Counted from the stretch's first letter, positions 52,620 through 62,400 are shown. The stretch: DNA of 64,000 nt from JBBRRP01 sp964609655 (GCA_964609655.1 CAZSUA010000001.1:39377-103376); one strand, 5' to 3'. The notes: generated by a model from the sequence alone, not told the origin. Made by a program: numbers and translations.

Positions 52620-54626
52620 ATGCCGGCCCTGCCCCCTGAACTGACGTCACGTTCACCGCGGCAGCCGCTGCCTCTGCTTGCAAGATTTCTGCGGAGTGCT
52701 TGCTTGGCGGGGACGATTGGCGGCTCGCTTGGGCTTGCCATTTCAGGGTTCTGGCTCTTCGCCAAGCTGGATGCGTTTATCCGGCAGAATGTCTTGTCGG
52801 CGTCGGATCGCCACCTGAGCCTCAGCCTGATCGGCATGGGCTTCCTGATTGGGGTCACCGTATTTAGCTTGGTGTGGAGCCACGTGGGTCCCGACCTCGC
52901 TGAGCGTGGGGTGCGCCTCATGGGCCCAATGGCCGTGCTGGGGGCGGTTCCGTTCTTGTGCAGTCACAAGTTCTGGGTGAACAACGAACTCACACTTCTG
53001 GTGTTGGTGTTAGCTTGTGCTGCCGCGCTTCGTGTGCTGCTTGAGAACGCTCTGGTGGCAGATGGCTCCTCGCCGATTCTGATGTGGGAGAGCTACCGGT
53101 TGGGATTCTCCAAAGTCGGCCGCAGCCTGCCAATAGGCTTGGTGATTGCGGCGGCTATCGCGTACGCGGCCTATTTCAGCGTGCTCACGCTGCGGATGCA
53201 CTATAATTTCTGCACCTCGGCATTCGATCTCGGAATTGAAGACAATCTAGTTTGGAATGCGGTGCATTGGGAGCCTCTTTTTCGAAGTGCGCCACTTGGA
53301 GGCAGCATGCGGCATGGTGGCTTTCACCAGACCTATTTTGCCTATGTTGTCGGCCTTGTGTATCGGCTGGCGCCGCGCGCAGAAACCTTGCTGATCTTTC
53401 AGTCTGCGATGATCGGCGCGGCGATGATTCCGCTGTTTCTCTTTGCTCGGCGCCGGATAGGAGAGTGGGCAGCGCTTTTTTTGGTTCTGCTGTTCCCGTT
53501 CTACGCACCCTTACATGGCGCCAATCTCTACGATTTTCATTACCAGCCGCTCGGCATGTTCTTCATTCTGCTGGTGGCTTACCTGGTGGAAAGTCGCAGA
53601 GATCGCTGGATTATCCCCGCGGTGCTGCTCACGTTAAGTGTGCGCGAAGATATGGGTGCGATGCTGGCCGCGCTCGGCGCCTTCTTTGCGTTCACGGGTC
53701 GCAGAACTCAGCTGGGGCTGGTGCTCACGGCCGTAGGAGGCACCTATTTCGTGTTGCTCAAGCTTTACATCATGCCGCACTTCTTTCTGAGTGGTGAGAG
53801 CTCCTTTGCTTTCATGTACAAAGACTTATTGCCGGCAGGCGAACAAGGGTTCGGGGGTGTTTTGAAGTCAGCCTTCGGCAATCCGGCCTACACGTTGAGC
53901 ACGTTGCTGCTGCGCGAAAAGCTGCTCTATTTGCTGCAGATTTTTGTGCCTTTCTGTCTGTTCCCACTGCGGCGGAGTGCTGCGCTGGTGCTGTTTGGTC
54001 CAGCAGCGATTTTTACTTTGCTATCCACTGCTTATCCGGCTCTGATCTCGACCACGTTCCAGTACACTTCGTACTGGACTCCGATGCTGTTTTTGGCGGC
54101 AGTCTTTGGTCTCGAAAGTCTGCGCCGTGAAGCTGCATCGGATGATGTTGCCGAGTCCGTGGTGCGGGTGGATAAGGCTCGAACGGCGGCTTGGATAGGT
54201 GCCATGGCGTTCGCCATGCTCTTCACCTCAATACGCTTTGGCGCAATATTTCAGCATGAAACGGCGGTTGGCGCCTTCGACCCCGTTCGCCTCGACATCA
54301 CGCCCAGCGACATCAAGAATCACGATGATTTCACGCGGCTTGCGGCCCAGATCCCCCCGAAGGCGCCCGTGGCTGCGGCGGAGTGGTTGATCTCGCATGT
54401 CTCGAATCGTCGGGATGCCTACGCGATCCGCAACGGGATCGTGGACGCCCAATACGTGATCTTCTGGCTCCACCCGACCAAGCTGCGCGCGGATGAGCGT
54501 CCGATCTTGCGCGGCTTGTTGCGGTCTGGTGGCAGTTTTGGCATCGTGGAACAGCGCGGCCTATTTGTGCTCGCCAAGCGCGGCTACTCACCGGCTAAGA
54601 ACGCGAGCGTTCTGGCTCGCCTCTGA
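52620..54626 (+). CDS. DUF2079 multi-spanning membrane protein
   Basis: From an ATG at 52620, about 668 residues with some 12-14 hydrophobic helices. The DUF2079 signature region is FDLGIEDNLVWNAVHWEPLF with GGSMRHGGFHQTYFAYVVG, then GANLYDFHYQPLGMFFILL and SVREDMGAMLAALGAFFAF. The family resembles GT-C glycosyltransferases with the acidic residues in the first periplasmic loop (FDLGIED), and the C-terminal soluble part has a PIDFITVEE-like pattern. It is divergent from GtrB across 83 bp. A role as a polyprenyl-sugar-dependent transferase is plausible but unproved. Confidence 0.88.
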   Translation: MPALPPELTSRSPRQPLPLLARFLRSACLAGTIGGSLGLAISGFWLFAKLDAFIRQNVLSASDRHLSLSLIGMGFLIGVTVFSLVWSHVGPDLAERGVRLMGPMAVLGAVPFLCSHKFWVNNELTLLVLVLACAAALRVLLENALVADGSSPILMWESYRLGFSKVGRSLPIGLVIAAAIAYAAYFSVLTLRMHYNFCTSAFDLGIEDNLVWNAVHWEPLFRSAPLGGSMRHGGFHQTYFAYVVGLVYRLAPRAETLLIFQSAMIGAAMIPLFLFARRRIGEWAALFLVLLFPFYAPLHGANLYDFHYQPLGMFFILLVAYLVESRRDRWIIPAVLLTLSVREDMGAMLAALGAFFAFTGRRTQLGLVLTAVGGTYFVLLKLYIMPHFFLSGESSFAFMYKDLLPAGEQGFGGVLKSAFGNPAYTLSTLLLREKLLYLLQIFVPFCLFPLRRSAALVLFGPAAIFTLLSTAYPALISTTFQYTSYWTPMLFLAAVFGLESLRREAASDDVAESVVRVDKARTAAWIGAMAFAMLFTSIRFGAIFQHETAVGAFDPVRLDITPSDIKNHDDFTRLAAQIPPKAPVAAAEWLISHVSNRRDAYAIRNGIVDAQYVIFWLHPTKLRADERPILRGLLRSGGSFGIVEQRGLFVLAKRGYSPAKNASVLARL

Positions 54627-54635
54627 GCCGGCTCA
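54624..54635. other. 12-bp palindrome spanning two convergent stop codons
   Basis: TGAGCCGGCTCA is self-complementary; its left TGA is the DUF2079 stop and its right end the stop of the minus-strand lipoprotein. It could form a small bidirectional hairpin in both mRNAs. Confidence 0.6.
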
Positions 54636-55955
54636 CTCTAAGTAGTGCACTTCAGTGACGTTGATCGTACCTAAGCCGTCCAGCGTGGCCGTGGGCGAAA
54701 GCGCCCCCGTCTCGGCGTTGATCATGAAAGCGACGAGCTTCCCGTCTTTGGAGCCTACCTGCAGGAATTTGCCGGATTTATCGACACCAAACGCGCGGAC
54801 CTCGCCGCTCAGAGGGTCAGCACCGAGCTTGGTCAGAGAGAAATTAGCCTCGACTTTGAAGCGCACGATTTCCGACGGTTGGCGATTCACCGCATACACA
54901 TGCGCGCCGTCCGGCGTGACACGGATATCACTACTCTTATGAAACACATGATCATCAGAAGTGAAAATCGTATCCGCGGGGCGAGCTTGTAAGCCGCCTG
55001 TCTGCACGTTCATGTCAAATACATAGATCTGGCTGCTGAGCTCTGCCAAGACATACGCCACATTCGCCGTGGGATGAAAGTCCATGTGGCGTGGTCCACT
55101 ATCGGCGTCCACAGACGCCGTGCCATTGTCGGTGAGCACACCGCTGACGGGATCGAGGGTGTAGAGCGCCACGTGATCGCTGCCGAGACAAGGCACGTAG
55201 ACAGCAGTGCCGGAAGGCGCAATGCGAACCGAGTGAGTCTTGGCGCCTGGCGAAAAGCTTTGCCCGTCCCCGAACCCCGCCTGCTCAGAAAAGGTGTGGA
55301 AAAACATCTCTCCTGGGCTGTAACCTGCGACAAACACGTATTTGCCGTTGGGATGCACGGCAACGTGCGTGCCCTGCGTGGAAGCCTTCGAGCCGATGAA
55401 GCTGAAGCTCTTCCCAGCCGGATCGTACTTGTACGCGGAGAGCTGGTTGTTGCCTGAAACAAAAGCGATGTGCGTGGTCGCGTCAACCGTCATGAAGTCG
55501 AGGCCGGGAGCAGCTTGCGACCCTGCTGGCGTGAGCGAGCCGTCGCTGGTGTTCATCTCGTAGGCCCGGAGCTGGCCTTCAGTGGTGCCAATGAAGACGT
55601 AAGGCTTACCAGCGGGTGTTCCAGTGAAAGCTCCGCCTGTACCACCCGCGCTGTTACTCGTACCACCGCTTGGTGGCGCTCCACCGGCAGAGTTCGTTCC
55701 ACCACTGGCTGACGCCACGCCACCGCTCGCATTGGGCGCGCCACCAATTGCGGAAGAAGCACCGCCACTCGAACTGCGCGCACCGCCAGTTCCCAGTGCG
55801 CCGCCAGAGGCTTGCCCGGGCGACTGGCCCCCCAGGCCGGATTGCGCTGTAAACTTGGGTGTGCCGGTATCGCTACAGCTCCAGGCCGAACCACTCAACG
55901 CCAGGAGTGCGGGCAAGGTCAAAGGGACGCGAACACGCTGAAGGGTGAAGGCCAT
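54633..55955 (-). CDS. Lactonase-like seven-bladed propeller lipoprotein
   Basis: The 440-residue protein has a signal peptide with a candidate lipid site (LLALSGSAWSCSD), then a Gly/Ser/Ala-rich tether of about 70 residues (40-115) with repeated SGG and GGA units. From about 118 the domain matches 6-phosphogluconolactonase-like propellers: PYVFIGTTEGQLRAYEMNT, THVAVHPNGKYVFVAGYSPG, HSVRIAPSGTAVYVPCLGSD, RHMDFHPTANVAYVLAELSS and IRVTPDGAHVYAVNRQPSEI. Real sugar-lactonase activity is uncertain; members are often surface proteins in myxobacteria. It is 7 nt downstream of the desaturase gene on the same strand. Confidence 0.88.
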   Translation of the reverse strand: MAFTLQRVRVPLTLPALLALSGSAWSCSDTGTPKFTAQSGLGGQSPGQASGGALGTGGARSSSGGASSAIGGAPNASGGVASASGGTNSAGGAPPSGGTSNSAGGTGGAFTGTPAGKPYVFIGTTEGQLRAYEMNTSDGSLTPAGSQAAPGLDFMTVDATTHIAFVSGNNQLSAYKYDPAGKSFSFIGSKASTQGTHVAVHPNGKYVFVAGYSPGEMFFHTFSEQAGFGDGQSFSPGAKTHSVRIAPSGTAVYVPCLGSDHVALYTLDPVSGVLTDNGTASVDADSGPRHMDFHPTANVAYVLAELSSQIYVFDMNVQTGGLQARPADTIFTSDDHVFHKSSDIRVTPDGAHVYAVNRQPSEIVRFKVEANFSLTKLGADPLSGEVRAFGVDKSGKFLQVGSKDGKLVAFMINAETGALSPTATLDGLGTINVTEVHYLE

Positions 55956-55962
55956 AGGATTA

Positions 55963-56862
55963 TTACTCCGTGCGCAATTGACCGCTGCTGTTACTGAGAC
56001 CCGCCTTCGCGGCGTTCGCTAGTGCGCGCGCGTGGGCGATCTTGTCTTTGGGCACACGCTTCAGATCACGGGCGGCGCCCACGCAAGAAAGGCAGAAAAT
56101 GAACCATTTAGTCGGATCGAATTGCCAGGGCTCCACGCCGTTGCGGTAGTCATTTTCGAAGCGATGGTGAAAATTATGGTAGCCCTCGCCGAACGTGAAT
56201 ACCGCGGTGAAGAAATTGTCACGAGCTGAGGTGGAGCGATCGTAGGGCCTTTCGCCCAACGTGTGCGCCAGCGAATTCGTCGCAAAAGTCGCGTGATATT
56301 GGATCACGAGCCGTACAAATCCGGCGAGCAAGAGGCCACCCCAGGCATCGCCCCAGAGCGAACCGATTGCCATGGGGAGCAAGGCTCCGAAGCCGATGGC
56401 GAGCGGCAGGTAATTCCTGTGTTGCCACATCACGAGAGGATCAGCTTGCAGATCGCGAACCCGCTTCATCTCGGGTCCGTTGTCTTTAAAGAGCACCCAG
56501 CCGATGTGCGCCCAGAGAAACCCACGATTAATGTTGTAGGGATCTTCGTCGCGGTCGACTTTCGAATGGTGAACTCGGTGATTATTCACCCAGTGGAGCG
56601 CCGAGTTCTGAACGGCAGCTGCACCAAAACACAAAACCAAGAAGCGCACCCATCCGGCGGCTTGATACGTGCGGTGTGAAAATAACCGATGATAACCTGC
56701 AGTTACGCTGAGGCTACATAGCACGGACCAAAGGCAGGCGAGGCCGAGTGTCCCCAGGCTAAAATGGGTGACGGCCCACCACGCGCCAATGCCAGCGACC
56801 ACGTGCGCAAAGCCCAGAAAAGAGATGTTCGTCCAATCGAAGGCACGGCTAGGTTGCGTCAA
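55963..56862 (-). CDS. Acyl-CoA delta-9 desaturase (stearoyl-CoA desaturase-like)
   Basis: The 299-residue membrane enzyme has the three histidine boxes that hold the diiron site: HRLFSH (58-63), HRVHH (95-99) and HNFHH (229-233). Four hydrophobic helices are present in the usual order. It introduces a cis double bond, normally at C9 of fatty acyl-CoA, at the cytoplasmic membrane face. The start is an ATG at 56862. It lacks a fused cytochrome b5 domain, so electrons come from a separate donor. It is the upstream gene of a pair with the lactonase-like lipoprotein; no lipid gene lies nearby. Confidence 0.93.
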   Translation of the reverse strand: MTQPSRAFDWTNISFLGFAHVVAGIGAWWAVTHFSLGTLGLACLWSVLCSLSVTAGYHRLFSHRTYQAAGWVRFLVLCFGAAAVQNSALHWVNNHRVHHSKVDRDEDPYNINRGFLWAHIGWVLFKDNGPEMKRVRDLQADPLVMWQHRNYLPLAIGFGALLPMAIGSLWGDAWGGLLLAGFVRLVIQYHATFATNSLAHTLGERPYDRSTSARDNFFTAVFTFGEGYHNFHHRFENDYRNGVEPWQFDPTKWFIFCLSCVGAARDLKRVPKDKIAHARALANAAKAGLSNSSGQLRTE

Positions 56863-57177
56863 CTGAGGTTCTCGTCGGTGGGGGGCTTCACCCAGAAGGG
56901 CAGCGCTGGTTAAGGAGGCTCAAGAATTTGTTTTGGCGGGGGCGGGGCACCGCGCCAAAAGCATGCCTGCGTCCCCCGAGATTGCTCGTCACGAGCGTGT
57001 CATGTCGCGGGGAGGGCGAATTCGAGCTGGCCCGGGGGGACTTTGGGGGGCCCCCAGCATCAAGTCCACCGGCGCCGTGTTCATCACGATGATCTGGACC
57101 GGCAATTCCAGCTGTTCAGCGAGGTTTGCCTCGTCAAGGAAAGGTTGCGCCGCCAGTAGAGGGCACAGGCGACTGGC
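56863..57177. other. Gene-poor stretch with a possible MNT-nucleotidyltransferase scrap
   Basis: No intact gene is seen in these 315 bp. On the minus strand about 57060-57155 can be read as LAEQLELPVQIIVMNTAPVD, which has the hydrophobic-acidic pattern of minimal nucleotidyltransferase (MNT) antitoxins, but the rest of such a gene is missing. The match is short and may be chance. Confidence 0.3.
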
Positions 57178-57560
57178 CTAATCCTGAAAGACGGCATCCA
57201 CCGACGGTGCAGAGAGAACACGCTCAGTCCAGTCAGCTGGACCGTCCGCGTGTAGTTCCAGATTGCTAGTTCCCGGTCCTCGGCGAGTTGCTGTGCTTTC
57301 GGATCCGCTGACAGCCGGTCCAGCGCTCGTTTGGCGGCGTTCATGTCGGGGTCTGCCATCGCAAGTTCCTCTAATTCTTCGTCAGTGGTTGCTCGAAAGA
57401 AGCGTCCCCACTTTAGCACAGGTGAGTCCGGGTCGTGCGCGGCTTCCTCCTCCAGCTTCGGCAGCTCCAAGGTGTGGATCTCCAAGTCCTGCGAGAATTC
57501 TCGATGATCGTGAATCTCTAACACTCGGAAAATACTGTGGAATCTCGGGGTGAATCTGCG
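57178..57560 (-). pseudogene. Rpn-type (PD-(D/E)XK) transposase remnant 1
   Basis: Two pieces of an Rpn/recombination-promoting nuclease-type transposase lie in different frames. The first (57560 to about 57250) reads RFHSIFRVLEIHDHREFSQD, then LEIHTLELPKLEEEA and LKWGRFFRATTDEELEELAM. The second, ending at a TAG at 57178-57180, reads ADWTERVLSAPSVDAVFQD, the C-terminal end. The catalytic N-terminus is absent and a middle part has been deleted with a frame change near 57250. The family mobilises DNA in a RecA-independent way; this copy is dead. Confidence 0.75.
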
Positions 57561-57591
57561 AAGGCGATTTGGGGAAATCCCCTAGTTGCGA

Positions 57592-57622
57592 TGTCCCGAT
57601 GCAGGTCTTAGGCCCCGTGCAC
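57592..57622. other. 31-bp match to the 3' end of the L-domain gene
   Basis: Bases 57592-57622 match 59476-59506 at 27 of 31 positions. On the minus strand both encode a GPKTC.GT ending. It is a scrap of a second L-domain-type gene, lying just upstream of the first transposase remnant. The rest of 57561-57867 has no recognisable gene. Confidence 0.6.
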
Positions 57623-57867
57623 GCCGCCGTGTGGCTTCTGGCCCATCGCTCAGTTCGGTATGAACGGCAGTGTTACCAGTGGCAACGGTCGAATGCCGAC
57701 GATCAGATCGGAATTGGGGCGATTTTGGAGTTGGCCGCTCGCATCGATCCAGGTGGTAGCCAGAGCTGGCGAGTAGCGGCGAGGAAGCAGCGCTAGGAGC
57801 GGGGAGACTTGGTCGCCGGCGCGCGGAGTGTTGACGATCCTGTTCCCACACCGAGCACACTTTGGAC

Positions 57868-57957
57868 GCGACAATCAGCACTGCAGGCATCCGCCGCAGG
57901 CGCAGGGTTCAGATCGTCGCACTCTTCGAGCACGGGATCTCGAATGCCATCGCCGCA
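57868..57957 (-). pseudogene. Myxobacterial Cys-rich (CGDG...ECDD) repeat fragment
   Basis: A minus-strand frame of 78 codons (57793-58029, GTG start) contains FCGDGIRDPVLEECDDLNPA and DACSADCRVQ, the disulfide-rich repeat found in many large secreted myxobacterial proteins. Only one unit is left, with a short Cys-containing lead (SCSNPIGEGNWTRRCEPLN). The parent gene is gone; flanking parts do not align to anything I know. Confidence 0.65.
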
Positions 57958-58182
57958 GAATACGGAGACGTTCAGGGGCTCACAGCGGCGTGTCCAGTTC
58001 CCTTCGCCAATGGGGTTGGAGCAAGACACGGTTGATCTGTTTCACGCCGACCCCGAATCTCTTGCGCTTGCAGTGCGGACATTCCAGCTGCTTCACTCGA
58101 AACGAAAGATCTCAAGCTCGGCCCGCAAACGCCATCAAAAAGAGTCGTCGCAGCGCTCGAAGCCACGTGCTATCTTGAGTGA

Positions 58183-58398
58183 ATGGAAGCGCTAAAGGCT
58201 CGCGTTGAGAATGGTCGTTATGTGATCGACGAGAAGGCGGATCTGCCTGATGGAACCGAGCTCTATCTGGTGCCGGTGGGTGACCAGGATGAGGACCGCG
58301 AGGACATTGAGGAGGCGAACAGGGCGCTGGCCCAGGCTAAAGTCAACGGTGAAAAGCCGATTCCTTGGGCAGAAGTCAAGGCTGAACTCGGGCTGTAG
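58183..58398 (+). CDS. Small antitoxin of a RelE-type toxin-antitoxin pair
   Basis: The 71-residue acidic protein starts MEALKARVENGRYVIDEKAD and LPDGTELYLVPVGD (an AbrB-like or DUF2281-like strand start), then EDIEEANRALAQAKVNGEKP and IPWAEVKAELGL. This architecture, with the C-terminal helix ending in a WAEVKAELGL-type motif, is typical of antitoxins placed directly before RelE toxins. The toxin gene starts on the base after this stop codon. The product is likely to bind the toxin with its C-terminal helices and the operator with its N-terminus. Confidence 0.85.
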   Translation: MEALKARVENGRYVIDEKADLPDGTELYLVPVGDQDEDREDIEEANRALAQAKVNGEKPIPWAEVKAELGL

Positions 58399-58656
58399 AT
58401 GTCCAGGTACGAGATCAGCTTTCTTGCTTCGGCCAGGAAGCAACTCCGGGCGATCGAGCCCTCGATGTCTCAACGTTTGGGGGCTCGCATTGATGCGCTT
58501 GCTGACGATCCGCGGCCACCGAGTGCGACCAAGCTAGTGGGCTCAGAGTATTGGCGTGTCCGTGTGGGTGATTACCGCGTGGTTTACGATATCCACGACG
58601 ATGAACTCATCGTCCTCGTCGTGCGCATAGCTCACCGCCGTGAAGTCTATAGGTAG
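58399..58656 (+). CDS. RelE/ParE-family toxin
   Basis: The 85-residue protein has the RelE fold pattern: YEISFLASARKQLRAIEPSM, then LADDPRPPSATKLVGSEYWR, VRVGDYRVVYDIHDDELIVL and the last strand VVRIAHRREVYR. The basic/aromatic residues expected for mRNA cleavage on the ribosome (the Arg of RVGDYRVVY and His/Arg near the C-terminus) are present, so it is likely active. It is immediately adjacent to its antitoxin and lies intact amid pseudogene debris, as expected for a module that punishes its own loss. Confidence 0.92.
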   Translation: MSRYEISFLASARKQLRAIEPSMSQRLGARIDALADDPRPPSATKLVGSEYWRVRVGDYRVVYDIHDDELIVLVVRIAHRREVYR

Positions 58657-58830
58657 TCTTACACATGTCGACGTGGTGCAGCATCCAGACGGTCGTCTCC
58701 CCCAGCCGCGCGCAGCGGTGAGCGAGCACGGCTTTGGGGTGAGACCGGCCGCCCGCAGGCAAGCTAGAAGCTTCTTGTTAACCTAAGACGCTCTGCGCGT
58801 GCCGAGGACGGACGGGAGGGGGCAACTCGC

Positions 58831-58953
58831 CTATCCCTGCATGACCTCGTCAATCGAAGAGGCAGTCAGGATCCGTTGGAGAAAAAGCTCCAATTGCTCG
58901 GGAGCCGCCGAGATCACCGCATGTTCTACGTCACTCGGAACGCTCCCGAACCG
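58831..58953 (-). pseudogene. Rpn-type transposase remnant 2 (C-terminus only)
   Basis: On the minus strand 40 codons read RFGSVPSDVEHAVISAAPEQ, then LELFLQRILTASSIDEVMQG and a TAG at 58831-58833. This is the same C-terminal region as in remnant 1 but from a different gene copy. No upstream sequence of the family remains. The interval 58657-58830 has nothing I can identify. Confidence 0.65.
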
Positions 58954-59454
58954 GGGTGGTTCACATAGCGCGTGATAGCAGGCTGATCCAAAACTGACCC
59001 TGGAAATTGATCCACTCCTCCAGAGCGGTCCGGATCATGGAACCGCCGACGCGCGAAGCACGCCTCGCACCGATATATGTTGCGCGCTTCTTTATCATAA
59101 GCCAATGCCGAACTGGCATCGCATGATTTTGCGAAGAATCCCAAGCAGGCATCGTAAGTCAGAGCCCCCTACGTCCTAGAGCGTAGGCGTTACCCTACGA
59201 CGCCACATGCCATCTGTTACACTCTTGCCGGTGACAGGCTCGCCGACGATGACGCACAGGCCGCCTTGCTGACAGCGCACGCGCAAGGCTTCGAACCTTT
59301 CAACGAATCGAGGGGGGTTCTCGCCAAACACCCCACTCGAGAGCGGCTGCCCGTGGGCCGCAGCGCCACTCGACGGTCTGATTTCGGTCAGATCACGGCT
59401 GATTTGTGACCGGAACGTGTGACGCAATAGCTACTCGCCGCTACTGTGGCCCGC
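58954..59454. other. Degraded stretch, possible ATPase fragment
   Basis: About 500 bp without a believable gene. A minus-strand frame (59176-59427) contains FEALRVRCQQGGLCVIVGEP followed by VTGKSV, a Walker A-like motif with its preceding strand, as in ExeA-type or other AAA ATPases, but no other motif follows. Low confidence. Confidence 0.3.
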
Positions 59455-62400
59455 TTACTGACAGGAGGTGGCGGGTGTCCCGGTGCAGGTCTTAGGGCCA
59501 GCGCACACCAGGTTGCCGCTTTGGCTCAGGGTGCCTCCAAGGCCACCGCCGAGAGCCGTATTCAAAGCGCTGGCCATACACACGCTCAACATAGCGTTAC
59601 TTGTGATCTGCAAATTGCCCTTTACCGTGCTGAGCTTGCCGGTCGGACTGATCAGCTTCGCAATCGAGTTCAAGACCGAATTGCCGTTAATCTGGAGGTA
59701 ATCTCCTGAAGTCGTACCGACGGAGGTGAGATTCAGGAAGCCATCGAGGTTGGCGAGCGCGTAGTCGTACTGAATATTCACGTGCTTGCCGACGGTGGTG
59801 AGGGCTGGAAAATTCGCCGACGTGAGCCCCGTATTGTAGTAAAGATTGAAGTAGCCGGCGACGCTCGTGAGGGCTGGCAGGCTGACGCTAGTGAGCGCCT
59901 GGTTCGAACTAATTTCCAACTGGCCACCGACGCTTAGCAGGCCCGAGAGCCCGCTGGCGTTGGTCATGCTGGCATTGCTATTGATCTTGACGTCTCCGCC
60001 CACGGTCTTGAGGTTGCCCAAGCTATTCAAATTGGTCAGCGCAGTGGATTCCACTTTGAAAAATCCCGTCAGATCGACCACGTTCTTCATCCAGGCGATA
60101 TCTGCTGCGTTCACAATCTGAGCGCTGCCGGTGAAGGTACCGCTCTGATTATCAGTGGGGAGCATGCCGGCGGAGGAACACGTATCTCCTGCGCACGTCG
60201 TGCAGCTGGCGTTGGCACCACTCTTATCGTTGGTAACGTTGAGCGCGGTTCGCAGCGCATTCACCACACAGCTCGGAAGCTCTGGATTGCCGGCAACGAG
60301 GTACAGATTGCTGACGGAGTTGGCCTTCAAGGTTCCTGAGCGCAGGCCGGTGAAGCTTGCCAAGATGGGATTGGAAACGACCGCGAGATCATTTCCAATC
60401 GCGACCAAGCTATCGATCCCATCGAAGTTCGTGAGCACGTCAGAATCGCGCACGATCAACGAGCCGCCGATTTGCCCCAGAGTTGTGAAGCCTGAGATCG
60501 AAGCGAGCTTAATATTGTTGGCGATATTCAGGTTGCTGATGATGTCCGTCAGCGCACCAAAGCCCGAGAGGCTGGTGAGCCCATTGTCGTAGATGTCGAG
60601 GTGTCGATTGGCCGTGGTGAGGGCGGTGAAGCCTGCGATGCTGGTGAGGAGTCGGTTATTGTAAATTTCGATATCGCTACCGACGGTCGAGAGCTTCTCG
60701 AAGCCGTTGGCCGCGTCGAGCGTCCCGAGCTTGGCGTTGTTGTAGAGCTCAAGTGTGCTTGTGATCGAGGTCAGATTGGAGAAGCCACCGATGCTGGTGA
60801 GGAGCGCGTTCGTGTAGATCTTCAGATACCCGGAGATTGTCCCCAATCCCTCGAAGCCGTTGATCGAGGCGAGTGCGGCGTTGCTGCTGATGTCCACATA
60901 GCTGCCCACACCGTTGCCCAGCGCGGCAAAGCCGTTGATAGTGGTCAACAAAGCGTTCGAAGCGATCGTGACGTAGCCTCCGACGGTCGTGAGCGCAGCG
61001 AGCCCATCAAGGTTGGTCAGGCCATTGCTGCTGATATTGAGGTACGTTCCGATGCTGGAAAGTGCACTCAAGCCGTTGATGTTCTGAAGGTTGGTATTGC
61101 CGTTGATGAACACGTAAGTGCCAACCGACTTGAGCGCTGACATGCCCGAGAGCGAGGTGAGCGCGTAGTCGTACTGGATGTTCAGGTACTCCGCGACCGT
61201 TTCCAGCTTGGAGAGCGCGCTGACGCTCGTGAGCGCCGTGTTGTTGTAAAGATTGAAGAAGCCACCGACCGTCTTGAGACTAGAGAGGCCAGTCAGGCTC
61301 GTTAAAGCGCCGTTCGAGCTAATGGTGACGTCGCCGTCGACGGTGACCAGGCTCGCGAGTCCGTTCAAGCTGGTGAGTGAAGCATTGCTAGAAATCGTCA
61401 GCTTGCCCGTGATGCGCGTCAGGTTGTTCAGGCCTGCCAAGTTGGTGAGGGCTGTGCTCGTGATCGTGACGTCCCCCTCAATAGTAGTGGTGGTGGCAAA
61501 TGTTTGGAGGTCGGCGGCAGTGAGGATCGTCACATTGCCCGTGTAGACGCCAGATTGACCCACCGTTCCCCCTGGCGTGCCTGTGCAGGCCGCCTGCGCG
61601 CATGTGGAGCAGCCGAGGTTACAGCAGCTGCGATCGACGTTAGATCCTGGAGGAATTTGCAGGATCTGCCTGAGCTTATCCACCGCACAACTCGAGAGCG
61701 CGGGATTGTTCGAGATAGCGAAGTCATTCGCGACCTGTTGCATCCCCGAGTTGAGCAGGCCGTTGATGCTGTTGAGAGCAAGATTGTTCTTGATACGAAG
61801 ATCGCTGACCGTCCTTAGCTTCGCGATGCCATCAAAATTGGTGAGCTTCTGGTTGTGGATGATTCCAAAATAGGTAGCAACGTCGCTCAAGACTGGAAAG
61901 CCCGTGATGTTGAGCAACGCCGGATTGTCCTGGATGTCCAAATGGCCGCCCGGGAGTGTGGAAAGTACTCCGAAGCCAGAGATCGAATTCAGCAGCGTGT
62001 TGTCGTGAATTTCGACGTCCTGGTTCACAACGCCGAGCGCCGCGAAGCCCGAGACATTGGTGAGTGCGTTGTTTTTGAAAATCAGAATGTCGTTGCCGAC
62101 GTACACGAGCGCATTGAAGCCATCGAGGAGTTTGAGGGCGGCATTCTCGCGGACTTGGACGGCCCCCGACACATTTTGAAGTAGCTGGAAGCCGCTGATT
62201 CCGGTGAGCAGGGCATCGGTATTAATATCGATCCCGCCGGCATCCGTGAGCTTAACGAACCCAGCCAGTGTCGCCAGTTTCGGGTTGCCGCTGATGGTGA
62301 CAATGCCTCCAACGGATTGCAGGTTCGCGAACCCGGCCAACGAGGTCATGGTCGTGTTCGAAGTGACGTCAAGCGCACCACCTACTGAGTTGAGCGCTCC

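Noticed and set aside
55640..55840. Gly/Ser/Ala tract coding region as a DNA repeat or CRISPR-like array
   Set aside because: The repetition is irregular and explained by a low-complexity tether in the lipoprotein; no spacers or uniform repeat length.
58657..58830. Possible tRNA or small RNA in the gap after the RelE toxin
   Set aside because: I could not fold a cloverleaf or find the T-loop GTTCRANNC pattern in context; only weak local repeats such as AAGCTAGAAGCTT.
60601..61140. Plus-strand open frame of 179 codons inside the L-domain gene
   Set aside because: Antisense shadow of the repeats; highly charged and without any domain or ribosome site.
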